Assembly: GCA_026419785.1 (NCBI GenBank)
Contig: JAODTK010005578.1
Location: forward strand, 480,501-544,500
Reading direction: 5' to 3'
From: Sclerodactyla briareus
Taxonomy: Eukaryota; Echinodermata; Holothuroidea; Dendrochirotida; Sclerodactylidae
DNA length: 64,000 bases
Shown here: positions 34,692 through 47,220 of the stretch, one piece after another
Position numbering within the stretch: position 1 is the first letter of the stretch
How the letters are laid out: every line of letters starts with the position of its first letter
The notes under the pieces: generated by a model
What the model was told of the DNA's origin: nothing
Databases searched by the model: none
The model's input: only the letters and a program-made list of their open reading frames with translations
Position numbers and translations under genes: made by a program

Positions 34692-35110
34692 TGTCCACCC
34701 CAGTGGAAACTCGGATATAAGTTCGAAAGTGGGCATCACGGCAATGCTGGGGGCCGCAAATTTGCAAAATTTAGTACGCGAATGTGTATGTTAGCGGAAT
34801 TGAATGAAAGTGGTGGGTAGGGACTATAGTTGATCCGGAAAAAATGGGGGGGTCATTTCAAGGTCATCGGAGGTCAAATTTGCGAAATTTATGCGATTTC
34901 GAAAATTTGTCACATTTGAACGAAACTTGGTGGATGGGGGGTAGTTGTTCCTCACAAAGGTAAGTCATTTCAGGAGCCATTGTGGGTCAAATTTGCATAA
35001 TTCATGTCGCTATTACCTTCCATGGATTACAACAAAACTGGGTGGATGAAGTTCATCTTTCGACAAAATGGGGGTCTTTCATGGCGGTGTTAGATATTTC
35101 TTCACAATGA

Positions 35111-37489
35111 TTGCTAAAAAGCGTGGGATTAGACACGGGGCGTTTACAGCCGGACACATGTCTAGTAGTTCTTCCTAGATAGAATTTGCCGGAGAGCAAA
35201 GAGTATTCGCCTGGCAGTCCAGCGTAGGCCTATTTTGCCTTCCTGTCGGTATCCATGAAGGACAGCGGTGTAGGCCAAAGCTATTTCATTTGGGCCGTGC
35301 TGGAATAATATGTAATCTTTTCCGCAACATAACAACGCAATGCATTCTGGTCCCTAGCGCTCAGAGGGTGAAATCTGTGGTTGAAATGTGCACCCGATTT
35401 TATACTAGGTTCTAATCATATTAATGAACTAAGTGAATAAATCCTCCCTGCTTGATAAAGATAAGTTTTTTCACGATGTACCTGTAAGGCCCTCTGAATT
35501 TCCCCGACAACGCGGTTGCAACACCTAATGTTTTTATGGCGTCCTTTCTAAATCTTCAGTCAATGCTCCATTCCAGCAAAATGTGATTGTGAGTATGGAG
35601 TGAGATCGTGTAGCCCACAGGTAACGTATTTGACCTGGCTAGCCTAGCCTAATTCGTATGGTAATATTATCTTATATAGCCTTGGGCTAGGCTGAATAGA
35701 TAGATGGACATTTATTGTCCATTTCGAAATGAAACGGGGAATTGATGTGCGCCGGCAGTATAACATAGGGTAGGGACTATAAAATACAATAAAGAATCTG
35801 GGACAATATAAAAACAGTATAGCCTCTACTGGCAATGTGGCCAAAACGAATTCCATACTAGCCTACTAGGCCTAGGGGCACTTCCGAGTTTGACAGCCTA
35901 GGCTAGGCTACCATGTAGGCCTAAGTCTTTGGATCTTGCGGGGGAACTGGCCAACGTCCCTGTGGAACCAAGCGGTCAGGAAAGGTTGTGCATGCGAAAA
36001 AAAAAAGAATTAGTCATAATTGGCTGCGAGATGAACTCTGACTGCCGCTTGGAACTTTCGCTATCGTTGATGTTCACGATAGCTTCAGGAGGTTAAAATT
36101 GTTCCAATCTCTGATCGTTCTCACTTCTCAGGAGAAGGAAAACTTGTAGCAGTCTTTATTTGCTGCTAGTTCTTAGCAGGGTAAGACGCATAAACCAAAA
36201 ACACTTATTAGCTTGAAGCTCATTCTGATATGTTTTTGCAGCAAAGCAGCGTGTCCATGCACGCGGGGGGCGGACAACACGAGTGACCCGTTTCACGCAC
36301 CTCTTCGCACTTTTAGTGCTGTCTTATGAGCTATATGAGGACCGATGTAGCCTACTATATTATTATTAGGCCTATTATTATTTATCAAACACCTGACGCA
36401 TACTAGTGTTTATACCTAAACACCGGTGTTTTTTCTGAAAACCATTGTTCTAATGTCAACGTTTACGGCCCAAAATCAAAAACTTCCACAATTGACAGGT
36501 TTTGGAGATTTAATTAGCGAGTACTTGACAGAATCACTGGTTTAACCATGATAAATATGTGGTTTCAAATAGGTGTCTGGCCGTTAAAAATAGAGATAAA
36601 ATCTCATCCCTAGTTTCGAAACAGTTATGAATGTTGTTTGGAAATTATTTGAACATAAAATTGTCCTCTACTCTCCATTATCAGGCTACAAAGCCGGTAA
36701 GATTGCAGGGAAATCCCCGGAAATCGATTATGAAATACCACGTCGACACGCGGACGTGCGGAAAAATCGCTACATGACCGATTCAGAAAATGCCCGCCGC
36801 CCCGCCCATCCACGTGCATGGAAACGCCACTTACAAGCGTGTTAAGATCCTCTTGGAGGGTTAGGCTATGTGATCACTATGTTATGAATTTCTATGTATA
36901 GTGGGGGTATCATGATCCAACGGCAACTTGAGACACACACCCGGAAAAAACATAGTTAAACCGGGGGGATGTTTCTCATTGGGTTGAATTCTCCATAAAT
37001 TATCCAGCCAAATAAGGTAAGAAGAAAAAATGCAGCAACGAAAGTGCTAAGAACTGCTAAATCAACCTAAAATAGTTTTCCATTGACATACAATGTATCA
37101 ACTGCCCCAAAAAAGTCCGCTAAAATGCACAAAGAACCCTCTATCATCTGTCATTTAATGGGGGTGTAACAGACGAAAAGTTACCAAATAATTGTTTTGC
37201 CATAATTTCCCAACTGTGTCTTGTGTGTCCTTGAAAATCCGAAAAGTGTTTAACTCAAGATACCACTGTTAACTAAGCATACAAAAACGGCTTAGGCCTA
37301 AGCTGCAGGAAATTTCAAGTTTATCATTCCAAAGAGGCTGATATCTAACAAAAAATATACGGAATAATATCAAAGAGTGATTTAGACTACATAACTTCTG
37401 AAAGTTTTGTCCATGGGTGTGCTTATTTTACATTTCTAGAGCGGCAAATATTTGAAGACCCAGCCTAAGTGTTTGGCTCATGGTACCAC
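35111..37489. other. Unassigned, one LINE-tail-like motif
   Basis: Mostly unremarkable. At 35,690-35,760 the minus strand reads AATGGACAATAAATGTCCAT then CTATCTATTC. The AATAAA followed by a short tetranucleotide repeat resembles a retroelement 3' end, and TGGACATTTATTGTCCA is a near-palindrome. No RT similarity is evident next to it. Confidence 0.4.
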
Positions 37490-37710
37490 CAGACTACAAC
37501 ACACAGTCATCGGCAAATAATGTAACGCTTGATTTGATGCTGTTTGTACATCGTTTCTGTGAGTTGTACCACCTCAACATCGTTGGTGATTCCCCCAAAA
37601 AGTGCTGAACTGGTATGAATCGTTCTCCCCTGGCCTGTACCTGGTAACAAAGGAGTAACCAAACTGCGGTCCGCTTTTCAAATCCTGCGCAATCATCCTT
37701 GCTAAACATT
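37490..37710 (-). pseudogene. Small LINE reverse transcriptase remnant
   Basis: The minus-strand frame ends with SSVTLFADDCVL at about 37,494-37,530, a strong match to the RT active-site box (F-A-D-D plus the C-V-L style of Jockey/CR1-group LINEs). A stop codon follows immediately. Upstream in the same frame the expected GVPQGS box is not readable; fragments such as PVQHFLGESPTMLRW may be a shifted version. Only about 70 codons are left. Confidence 0.5.
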
Positions 37711-39869
37711 TACTGCTCATGGGGTTTTTCCTCTGATCTTGGTCTTAGGAACATTTATGAATAAGTGGGATACGACGTGGTCACTGATCCTAGATGGTAT
37801 AAAGGTCCTTTCAACTTGGGGTGGGGTTTGAGGTGAAAAAAGATCTAATTATTCTCTCCCTGAGTAGGATCCTTTGACGATTTTTCTAAGCCCAGTCAGC
37901 AGTAGTGTCCGCCTAGGTGCTTAGATACATAAGCAGGATGTGACCCCCCTGTTTGTAAGGTATTGTACTCCCAATTAATTGAGGGGGTGCAGTCACCAGC
38001 GGCCGAATCTGACCCTTACTGGAGGCTTTGGCACGATTGAGTGATCCACTCAGGCCTCGTTCTTACTCTACTGTGTTGCCAAACTTTGGAGATCTTTAAA
38101 ATGCCCCTAGGCTAGTGCTAAGGTGTTAGCAGTCAACGGAGCCAGCCAGAAAAATTATGATATACCTTTGTAGTGTATTGCCACAATGATATTTCTCTTG
38201 TTAATTCTACTTCACGTACAAATTTCAGAAATTTCGATTGAAATTCAATTTTTCTAACTCAAATGGGGCTGTTTTTTACAATTTCTGAAACATATTCTAG
38301 CTAGTCAATATCAGCAGAAATTTTACTGTAGTAACACTTTCCAATTGAAGGTGACGAAATCCGTCACCTCATGCCTCTCACTTCTCCCCCCGATTACACA
38401 TCCCTCTCTAACCTTCAAAACCTCATGCAAAACATTCCAATCCACTACACTGTGAAAATCCATTAGTATAAAAGTGATACTCACAAGCTAATTTTGACCG
38501 CAATAATTGATGAAAAACAATACCTTTTTTCAGCCCTGTATCTGTTTGAAACATAGTTTGTAAACAGAAGTGTGTTGCCACTCGGGCTCATTTTGGCGAT
38601 CCATATCATCCATACTTGGCACATGCAGGATTACTTAGAAAATCTCATGATTATTTCTATCTAGAGTGGAACTACGTAACACAGACAACCAAATTGAACT
38701 TGGTTGAAGGCATTAATGGAGATTCCTAACTGCTTTTGGGTAAAGATTTGGTACTTCTCAACTGCAAAGACCAATATGGGAAGATAATTCTGAATCTTTT
38801 CTTTAACTACAATAATTAGTTCCTTATGGGTATTTACATTGAGATGCACGCTTGTCAGAAACTGAAGTTGAAACAGAAAGTTGGTACTTAGCGCTTGCCT
38901 AAAAAACAGCCTAGGCCCCGCGTTGTGAACGCAGGCTGTGGTAGGGTACTAAAGACTGCTGCCGGCGGAGGGTTGGGGGGGGGAGGGAGGATGGCATGTC
39001 TTGGCTGTTGGAAAATAAAAGGCAATTTGAAAATGAAGGAAATGATTTTAAAAGGCAAAGAGCCGGGCTGCAAAGGGGATTTTAGAACAGTTAAGTTGGA
39101 TTTGGGGTCAAAGAAGTGAGTGGACTGAGCGATAAAACTTCAAATTTGGGTATTCTTGGAGAGAAGAGTGGGCGGGCGGGGGGGGGACTAGCAAGGAAAA
39201 AAGCCAATTGAGGGACCACTTTCTTTTGCCAAACTCAGTAGGTAGGGTCTATGACATTTTCGGGATCTGATGTGTTTGATGTTCAGGGAATTTGGCGAGG
39301 ACCACTTTGTGGCATGCGCCTGGTTTGTAGATTTCTTTCTTCTTTTTAAAGGAATTGAACATTGTTCCTTTTGGTCCCGCTGAATGAAATTCAGGAAGAG
39401 ACTCGGGTCCACTATGGCGTGTGTGTGTGTTGGATCGCACCCACTTTCTTGTTAGCGGGATTTTCGCAAACCGGTGCGGCCGTTTATGACAAATTGTGGT
39501 GTAGCACCGGGGTTGGGTGTACACGATCTGATTAGTTTTGGGCAAAAAGTTCGTTAATTAAGTTGGTAAGTGGCTTATTTATGTAATTTATCGTTCGTTT
39601 GACCATGACGAGCGTCTGCTGAACTTTGAAACTAGTGGTTGTGTGTGGTAGTGAATAATAGGCAACCGACCAATCGCGCAAAGGGAGACACTTTTGGCGA
39701 TCGCATTGTTTGTCCCTCCTTCCCAGGGCCCCAGCGGGCGGGATGTTGATCCTGGTTTGCGTGGACGCTTGGGAGAGTTTTACTCGGACATTGTTGGCAG
39801 CGATCTGAATTCTAGAGGAGAAAAGCCCTTTTTGTCTCGCCTGAACTTGGTTCAAGGAGAGACATTAGT
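37711..39869. other. Unassigned sequence
   Basis: No gene or repeat is recognised. A G-rich patch lies at 38,955-38,990 and another at 39,165-39,188. Confidence 0.5.
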
Positions 39870-39930
39870 GGTCACTCTGTGTGTGTGTGTCTGGGTATGT
39901 CCGTCCGTCTGTCTGTCCGTATGTGCGCTT
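39870..39930. repeat. TG / TCCG low-complexity tract
   Basis: TGTGTGTGTGTGT followed by GTCCGTCCGTCTGTCTGTCC. It precedes family E-like sequence, as GT tracts also precede the 300-bp array at 41,200 and the A units near 46,370. Confidence 0.85.
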
Positions 39931-40569
39931 AGATATCTTCGAACCGTGGAAGCCAATCATGCTGGGACCTTTTTGTGGACGTGCGCCGTGAAGAGTTGCC
40001 GATTGTGCATCCACTTTTCTTTCCCAAGGAGACCATACTTTCGTGTTATACCAGCACATTTCGGCCGTTTGGCAGAAATTGTGATCGTAATTCAGGTGTT
40101 TAGGATAATATGTAGGACGTATTCAGGATCATTACAACAGGAAATAGGACCATGTTCCTATTTGAAAAGAACCAGCATTGGTTTGACATAGTTTGGGAAT
40201 GTAGGGGTGTTTTATTAAGCTAGGATTCCTGACCAAAATGGTTTAATTACTCCCAACAGAAAACTGAAGATTTGGGGTGCACCCATTTCGGCAACAATCG
40301 CGGAGCCAGAATAATGTGGGCCCAGTCGCGGCCGAACAGAGAATCAGAATATAGGTTTTGTCGAATTAAGGCGCTTTTAGGGCACCGCGGTTATCACGAA
40401 AAACACGACGGCCATGGCCGCAATGGCGTCGCTTAAATGCCAAGCCCTGCAGGCCGTCTTTTTTTTTTTTTTGGGGGGGGCGCGATGACAGGCCGTCCAA
40501 ATGACGTGCTGGCAGCTCGCTGGCAAACCTTGCCGTTCGGGGGATATAACAACTATACAGTGTACACAA
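39931..40569. other. Unassigned sequence
   Basis: Contains a T16 and G8 run at 40,459-40,482. The 165-codon plus frame at 39,694-40,191 crosses the GT tract and shows no domain. Confidence 0.45.
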
Positions 40570-41100
40570 ACTGATAGATTTCCTGGCATTATGATGATAA
40601 TATGATGATATCTTGAAGTTCGTTGGGATTGGACGAAACTCGGTGAGTGGTTTATATGTCCCAATAAATTTCCAGTAGGGATGAGGTCACCAAAGGTCAT
40701 TCATGTACTAATTTGATTACTAGTCTAATTTGCATAATTTATTGCCGATTTGAAGTGGTGAATTTCATGAAACTTGGGGGAGATGGTACGCATTGATCAT
40801 GATAAATTTAACAACAGTAGCAAAGGCAGTCAAGGTCATTTAATGGAAAATATGCATAAAATTATGCAAAGATTTGTTAATGGCAAGTAACAATTGGAAT
40901 GAGTGCCGGTAGGGTGCTCGTAGAGATTTGTCATGGTTAATGTGGGTTCATGGGATCAAACAACATCTAAATATGAGGTCGAAAGGTCAAAGGTAAAGTT
41001 ATAAGAAAATGTGCTTATATTTGGATACAGTGCAAAGAAATAAAAACTGTCAAATTTGGGGTGATTGATAGAGCTCTGTGTGCTTCATAGCCGAAACCAC
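40570..41100 (+). repeat. Family E-type sequence
   Basis: TTCGTTGGGATTGGACGAAAC, TATATGTCCCAATAAATTT and GTAGGGATGAGGTCACC at 40,617-40,690 match 34,030-34,110 inside the hAT-like element. Later TGTGCTTATATTTGGATACA and ATAGAGCTCTGTGTGCTT (41,009-41,085) match 50,070-50,146. It leads directly into the 300-bp array. Confidence 0.65.
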
Positions 41101-41224
41101 TCCCGCTTGATCTGACCCTGGTCTTCAAGTTAAAGGGGCAGTTTTTAGTTCCTGACGAAGCGGAGGGATCTATTACCGTCATGCAGTGTGTAGTCTGTTC
41201 TGTGTGTGTGTGTATTGTGTGTAT

Positions 41225-43445
41225 GTGTGTGACGCTGGTTTGTGAACACAATAACTTGGCCCCACTGAGGATGAAGCTCATACTTGGTCTTGGGTTCCCC
41301 TCTGATGATACATGAACCCTATGTTTGGGTCCGGTCAGAGGTCATGAGGTCACCAGAGGTCAAAGTCTGAAAAACTTGTGAAAACACGATAAGTCCAGAA
41401 GGGTTGGTCTGATCGGGTTCAAATTTGGTGTGTAGGCTTTCTTATGGGGAGTACGGGTGAACACTATTGGAGAGTTGGAAGGTCGGGGGTGAATTGTGTC
41501 ACAAATAGAAATTTTTGAAAAAGTCAATAATTTGGCCCAATTTGGCCTGTGACCACGATAACTCGACCCCACCTGGATGATGAAGCTCATACTTGGTATG
41601 TGTGTTCCCCATGGTGGTACATGAACCCTATTGTTTTTGGGTAGGTCAGAGGTCACCAGAGGTCAAAGTCGGAAAACCTTGTGAACACAAAAAAGTACAG
41701 AATGGTTGGTCTGATCGGGTTCAAATTTGTGTGTAGCTTTCTTATGGGGAGTCAGAACCTATTGTTTTTGTATAGGTTGAGAGGAATTGGGGCAAAATAG
41801 AAAAATTTGGGAAAAAAAGTCATAATGGCCAAGTTTGGCTCGTGAACCGATAACTCAACCCCACCTGGATGGATGAACCGTCTGGTAGTGTGTTCCCCAG
41901 GATGGTACATGAACCCTATTGTTTTGGGGTAGGTCAAAGGTCATATAAGATCACCAGAGGTCAAAGTCTGGAAACCTTGTGACCACAATATAAGTCCAGA
42001 TGGTTGGTCTGATAGGGTTCAAATTTGGTGTGTAGCTTTCTATGGGAGTACAGGAACCCGATTGTTTTTGGTATAGGTTGAGGGTGCATTTTGGTCAAAA
42101 AATAGAAAATTTGGAAAGTCAATAATTTGGCCATTTTGGATGTATGAACACAATACTCCGACCCCACCTGGATGTAGAAGCTCATACTTGGTTGTGTGTT
42201 CCCAATGATGAGTACATGAACCCTATGTTTTGAGGTCAGGTCAGAGGTATGGAGGTCACAGAGGTCAAAGTCGGAAATCCTTGTGAACAAGATAAGTCCA
42301 GAATGGGTGGTCTGATCGGGCTTCAAAGTTGGTGTGTAGCTTTCTTCTGGGGAGGACAGGAACCCTATTGTTTTGGTCCCTAGGTTGGTGATATTTTTAG
42401 TAAAAATAGAAAAATTGTGAAAAGTCAATAATTTGGCAATTTGGCTCTGAACACGATAACTGACCCCACATGGATGAGAAAGCTCATACTTTATGTGTTT
42501 CCCATGGTGAGTACATGGCACCTTTGTTTTGGGGTCAGGGCAGAGGTCACCAGAGGTCAAAGTCTGAAAACATTTGAAAACCATAAGTCCAGAATGGTTG
42601 GTTGATCGGGTTCAAATTCGGTGTGTAGCTTTTATGGGGAGTACGGAACCTATTGTTTTGGTTAGGTTGAGGGGAAATTTGGGCAAAAATAGAAAATTTG
42701 TGAAAAGTCAGAATTGGCCAATTTTGGTCGTGAACACGATAATCAACCCCAACCGGCGATGGCTGAAGTCAACTGGTATGTGTGTCCCCATGATGGAGAC
42801 GGACCATGTTTGGGTCAGGCAAAGGTATCTGAGCTCCCCAGAGGTCAAAGTCTGGAAAACTTGTGAACACAATAAGTCCAGAACAGTTGGTCTGATCGGG
42901 TTCAAATTTTGGTGGTAGCTTTCTATGGGGAGTACAGGAAACCCTATGTTTTTTGGATAGGTTGGGGTGAATTTTGGTCAAAAATGGAAAAATTTGTGAA
43001 AAGTCAATAATTTGGCCATTTTGGCTTGTGAACACAATTAAACTCGACCCACCTGGAGTATGAAGCTCATACTTGGTAGGTGGTTCCATGATGAGTACAT
43101 GACCCTATTGTTTGAGGTCAGTCAGAGGTCAGCTGAGGGTCACCGAGGTCAAAGTCTGAAAACCTGTGAACACGAGAAGTCCAGAATGGTTGTTTGATCG
43201 GGTTCAAATTTGTGTGTAGTTTTTATGGGGAGTACAGGAACCCTATTGTTTTGGTATAGGTATGGGTGAATTTTGCGCAAAATAGAAAAATTGTTTAAAA
43301 GTCAATCATTTGGCCATTTTGGCTCGTGAACACGATAACTCGACCCCACTTAGAGGGTGAAGCTCATACTTGGTATGTGTGCTCCACAGATGAGTTACAT
43401 GAACCCTATTGTTTTGGGGTCAGGTCAGAGATAACAGAGGTTCAT
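41225..43445 (+). repeat. 300-bp tandem satellite, 8 copies
   Basis: The anchor ATAACTCGACCCCACCTGG recurs, diverged, near 41,251, 41,558, 41,850, 42,152, 42,456, 42,739, 43,037 and 43,335, giving periods of 283-307 bp. Each unit continues AAGCTCATACTTGGTATGTG, CATGAACCCTATTGTTTTGG, GGTCAGAGGTCA..GAGGTCACC, AGAGGTCAAAGTC, AAGTCCAGAATGGTTGGTCT, GGTTCAAATTTGGTGTGTAG, and TCAATAATTTGGCC. Many differences between units are single missing bases, often in homopolymers. It has no sustained frame. Diverged relatives occur at 44,885-45,250. Confidence 0.95.
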
Positions 43446-44884
43446 AAGTGGTACAATCCTCCCATTTGTCCCTGTGTCTGACCATAGGTTGGCAGGAAGA
43501 GTCAAGGAATCCACTAAGCCTTCTGGCTTTTGGGTTGATAACAAAACCTATGTCATCAAAAGGTCATTTAGTCACTCTTGGACCAAGAACTGCCAACTAA
43601 TAACATTCCTGCTAAAAACAGACTCTAGGGACTGTGTGTGATATGGCGGGACCCTCAGGTATGGTATTCCATTCATCTTACAAGTATTCCATCTGTACAG
43701 ACAGAGATTCCACTCATTGTCTTATGTCAAATTCATGGGCTACTGTTGACAAAAGTAGAGGACAATGGTTGCACAATTGATGAGCAGCTGAGGACAGTGG
43801 AATCCCTCTACTGTATGCCACCTTTTTATACATAGTCCAGCAACACCATAGGGCCTACTATACAGGTCAACAGACTGAGGGTGTCAGGTTACACCTGCAG
43901 GAGGGGAGCTAATAGATGGCTATTCCATTCTAGACAGGGGATGCTGCAAGTAGCTGTGAGAGGGGTGGGTGTGAACTCCCTGGGAGTTAATGGCAATAGT
44001 AGAAGCATACTCTTTGATGATAGATGCCATTGCGATAGTAAATTTTTTTCATTCCATCACCACTTATTTCTATAATTATTCGCGATATAAAATTGATTAT
44101 ATGAATATTATTACATGATTATTTACATAGGACTGGAGGTCATTCAGTGTGTCTTTTTGCCATGGCTATCCAAATTTCAAAGTTTGTTTGAATTTCATGA
44201 ACCTTTCGAAGAGTATTCAAGAATATTTGATGAGGAAAATGGGTCAATGGAATTTCCGTTGGGCTATTGTGACTAATTTTACCTTGTAATTGTTTGCATG
44301 GTGACTAAAAGACAAATCACGGATCCTGCAACAAGGCGGAGACCACTGGGGTGATCGCCTTGTTTATGGCCTAGGAGGAAAATTATTTGTCATTGCAAAG
44401 ATTTGGAAATAAAGCCAGGCAGATTCAATACCCACTGGCATTACTCTTGTGGTTTTTGGAATGCCTATAGGCCCTATGTCAAAGATGACAAGTGTAATAC
44501 GAACATATAGACACTGTAGTAATAATGAGTTTTATAATTTTTTTTCTTAGGTCGTCACAGTTAAATGCTGTCCTAGAGAGACCTGGGTCAGCCTGCCTTC
44601 AGGGCTCTGAAGAGAATCAAATGCTTTGTTTTGCAGAACCATGGTTGGAGCGTCCACCTCATCCCCTTCAGCTCCTGGCAGTCCCCCTTTCTCTTGTACT
44701 TTGGGATCTTCTACTTTGGAGTTGCTAATCTTGTCTTGACTCTCAGGTGGCAAAAGGGCGGGCTATGTTGTTCTCCTTCTTAATATTCCTCGGAGAATCA
44801 AAGAAATCTAGGCAGTCATGATTGAGTTAGTGCAATGCCTACCGTGTAGTGTAATGTGGTAACTAATCCTCCCTCCCCCCTCCC
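43446..44884. other. Unassigned sequence
   Basis: The array fades after 43,445. I recognise no gene; the frames at 43,638-43,835, 43,881-44,075 and 44,525-44,728 have no domain. Confidence 0.5.
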
Positions 44885-45250
44885 TTGGATAATGAAGCTG
44901 CTTGGTAGGCAGGTTCCCAAGCTGAGTGCATGGTCTCTTGTTTTGAGGCCAGGTCACGGTCGTGTAAGGTCATAGACCGAAATCTTGTTAACACTACTAT
45001 AAGTCTCTATATTACTCGGAATTGTCTGTGTGTCTCATGCCAGTGTGTATGTAGTCGGTCGTATGTATGTGCGAGATGCCTGGCTTGTGAACATGATGAT
45101 CCAACCCTACCGAACTCGACTTGGTATGTGGGTTCCCAATAATGAGGACATGATCCCTATCAGTTTGGGATCCGGTCAAAGGTCAACGAGGTCAAAGTCT
45201 GAAAACCTTGTGAACATGAGAAGTCCAGAATTTGGGGTCTGAATCTGATC
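44885..45250 (+). repeat. Diverged outliers of the 300-bp satellite
   Basis: Two partial units. The first has GAAGCTGCTTGGTAGGCAGG, TTGTTTTGAGGCCAGGTCA. The second has CTTGTGAACATGATGATCC, ACTTGGTATGTGGGTTCCC, GGTCAAAGGTCAACGAGGTC and AAGTCCAGAATTTGGGGTCT. They are much more diverged than the main array. Confidence 0.75.
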
Positions 45251-46283
45251 AAAATTAATGTTTAGTCCTCCATTTCCCACTTATGTGTCTAATTGTGGCC
45301 ATGCACTTAATCCAAACAACACCACATGTTTCACAGCATGTAGGCCTGACTGCCATTGCGAACGATCTCTGGCCAAGACACTGGTATAATTGAGGCATGG
45401 TATTGCTTCTCCGCTGTGTATGTTATACACATATCCTAATGTGTATGAGGGATTTTATATATTTTAACTACAATGATGATTGCATTACTACATTGTCCTA
45501 ATTGAAAGGTTTCCAATACATTTCAGCCTACGCCTCGTACTTTCGCACATGATCAGTGAATTGCATGCAAGGTTAGTATTGGGACATTCCCTGTTGAACG
45601 TTAATTTACGATTTGAAATAGATGCAGTACGATGTAGTTTTGGGAATAAAATATGTCTTAATGTAATGTGAGAGTTCAATCCATCTAACTAATTTTTTGA
45701 CCGAGCTCATTGGTTGTTGTGCCTACATTTTGGGGTGCGTGGATTTTCGCACAAGTTTGTCTTGATTCACTATCAGTAAACGAGTTGGCTGCTCTGCATA
45801 GCCTGTTAGGATGCACAGCAGTATATGATTATTCCTGTTTGCAAACGTTACGTGGTTATTTTACAGTTAAAAATACTTGTAGCGTTCAAACAATTCCAAT
45901 TCATATATAGTTCTGTGTACAAGGCTACAAGGAGCTGGGCTTTGTTATCGATATATCACTACACATTCTGTTACATACTAATGTAACCACAAGTATATCA
46001 ACATTTTACAAAGGTAATCGTTTCGGGGGGAGTTCCCAGGGGTTAATTTTGCAATTTGATTGGAGAAGCAGACGGAAGGAAGCATATCTTGTATATGTTA
46101 TCGAGTTAGAGGTGGGTGCAAAGTATGTCTATTGATAGGCATACTGATCGAAGAAAACACTGAGCATGAAGGAAACATTTCTCAGTATATTTCAGCATAT
46201 TTCATAGGTGGGAAATTTTGCTGTAAAACTTTTTGTTCCATAATTCAATGTAATCTGTGAGGATCTCTTGACTCTCTTCAGTC
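45251..46283. other. Unassigned AT-rich sequence
   Basis: No repeat or gene is recognised. Small frames at 45,480-45,671 (plus) and 45,488-45,679 (minus) oppose each other and have no motif. Confidence 0.5.
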
Positions 46284-46374
46284 ATGCGTATGTATGTATG
46301 TATGTATGTATGTATGTATGTATGTATGTATGTATGTATGTATGTGTGTGTGTTGTGTGTGTGTGTGTGTTGTA
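46284..46374. repeat. TATG then TG microsatellite
   Basis: About fifteen GTAT units (46,287-46,344) run into a TG tract to 46,372. Confidence 0.95.
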
Positions 46375-47056
46375 ACAACTGTGAAGCGAGGACATTTATA
46401 TGAAAACACTCCCACATGTTTGTATAAGGGGCTAGCAGTGCAAGTGTATGCTGAGTAAACAGGCTGCTCAGGAATCTTAGTATCAATCCCCTGTCAGTCC
46501 TTGGTGGGGTAGGGGTAGGTCCACTTGTGTCGTCCCATGGTTTGAAAGTATTTGTATGTGTCCTCGGCCAGCAGGTGTGAACCTCAGTTTTAGACCAGAA
46601 AATCACACACTTTCTCACACTAAACCACAATATGTATTTGTGTTGTCTCCTGCTCCTATTATATAATGTAAATTGAAGAGGCTATATTGGAAAACAGTTT
46701 TTGTGTGATGTGTATGTTTGTGTGTGTGTGTGTGTTGTAACAACTGTGAAGCGAGGACATTCATATGAAAAACACAACCACATGTTTGTATAAGGGGCTA
46801 GCAGTACAAGTGTAGCTAAGGTAAAAACAGGCGGACCGGGATCTTAGTATCAATCCCCTGTCAGTCCTTGGTGGGGTAGGGGTAGGTCCACTTGTGTCGT
46901 CCCATGGTTTGAAAGTATTTGTATGTGTCCTCGGCCAGCAGGTGTGAACCTCAGTTTTAGACCAGAAAATCACACACTTTCTCACACTAAACCACAATAT
47001 TCAACTTTATAATTTCTAACTAACATTTTTTTTTGCACCACATGCTATATTCGTGA

Positions 47057-47220
47057 CCGGACAATTCCCACCCGGACAATTTCCCCCGGGACAATTTCCA
47101 CCCGGACAATTCCCCCTCAACGGAATGTTTCTATGGTCAGAATTAGGGTTAGGTTTTAAAGTTAGGTCACGTTTGGTGGGAATTGTCCAGGTGGAAGTTG
47201 TCCGGGTGGGAGTTGTCCGG
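47057..47220. mobile_element. Foldback element in unit B, copy 1
   Basis: CCGGACAATTCCCACCCGG at the left is the inverted partner of CCGGGTGGGAGTTGTCCGG at the right. Both arms contain tandem ACAATTCCC/ACCCGG modules: four on the left, three on the right. Small non-autonomous foldback elements look like this; no coding. Confidence 0.8.

Larger units (their letters stand above)
33287..35110 (+). mobile_element. Family E copy 3, split by insertion
   Basis: The left piece (33,287-33,356) reads AATTAGGCGTTAGCTCAATAA, then ACGCTTTATCCGATTGACCT and ACTGGTACATGTCCACC. The right piece resumes at 34,692 with TGTCCACCCCAGTGGAAACT, then CGGATATAAGTTCGAAAGTGGGC. Rejoined, the order is the same as at 9,815-9,872 and 48,890-48,955, which lack the insertion. 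The right piece continues through two GGTCATTT..GAGGTCAAATTTGC blocks to about 35,110. No coding potential. Confidence 0.8.

Noticed and set aside
39694-40191. 165-codon plus frame
   Set aside because: It runs through a TG/TCCG low-complexity tract (Val/Cys/Ser-rich part) with no recognisable domain.
47143-47156. Telomere-like TTAGGGTTAGG string
   Set aside because: Fewer than two units, within a duplicated satellite unit; chance.
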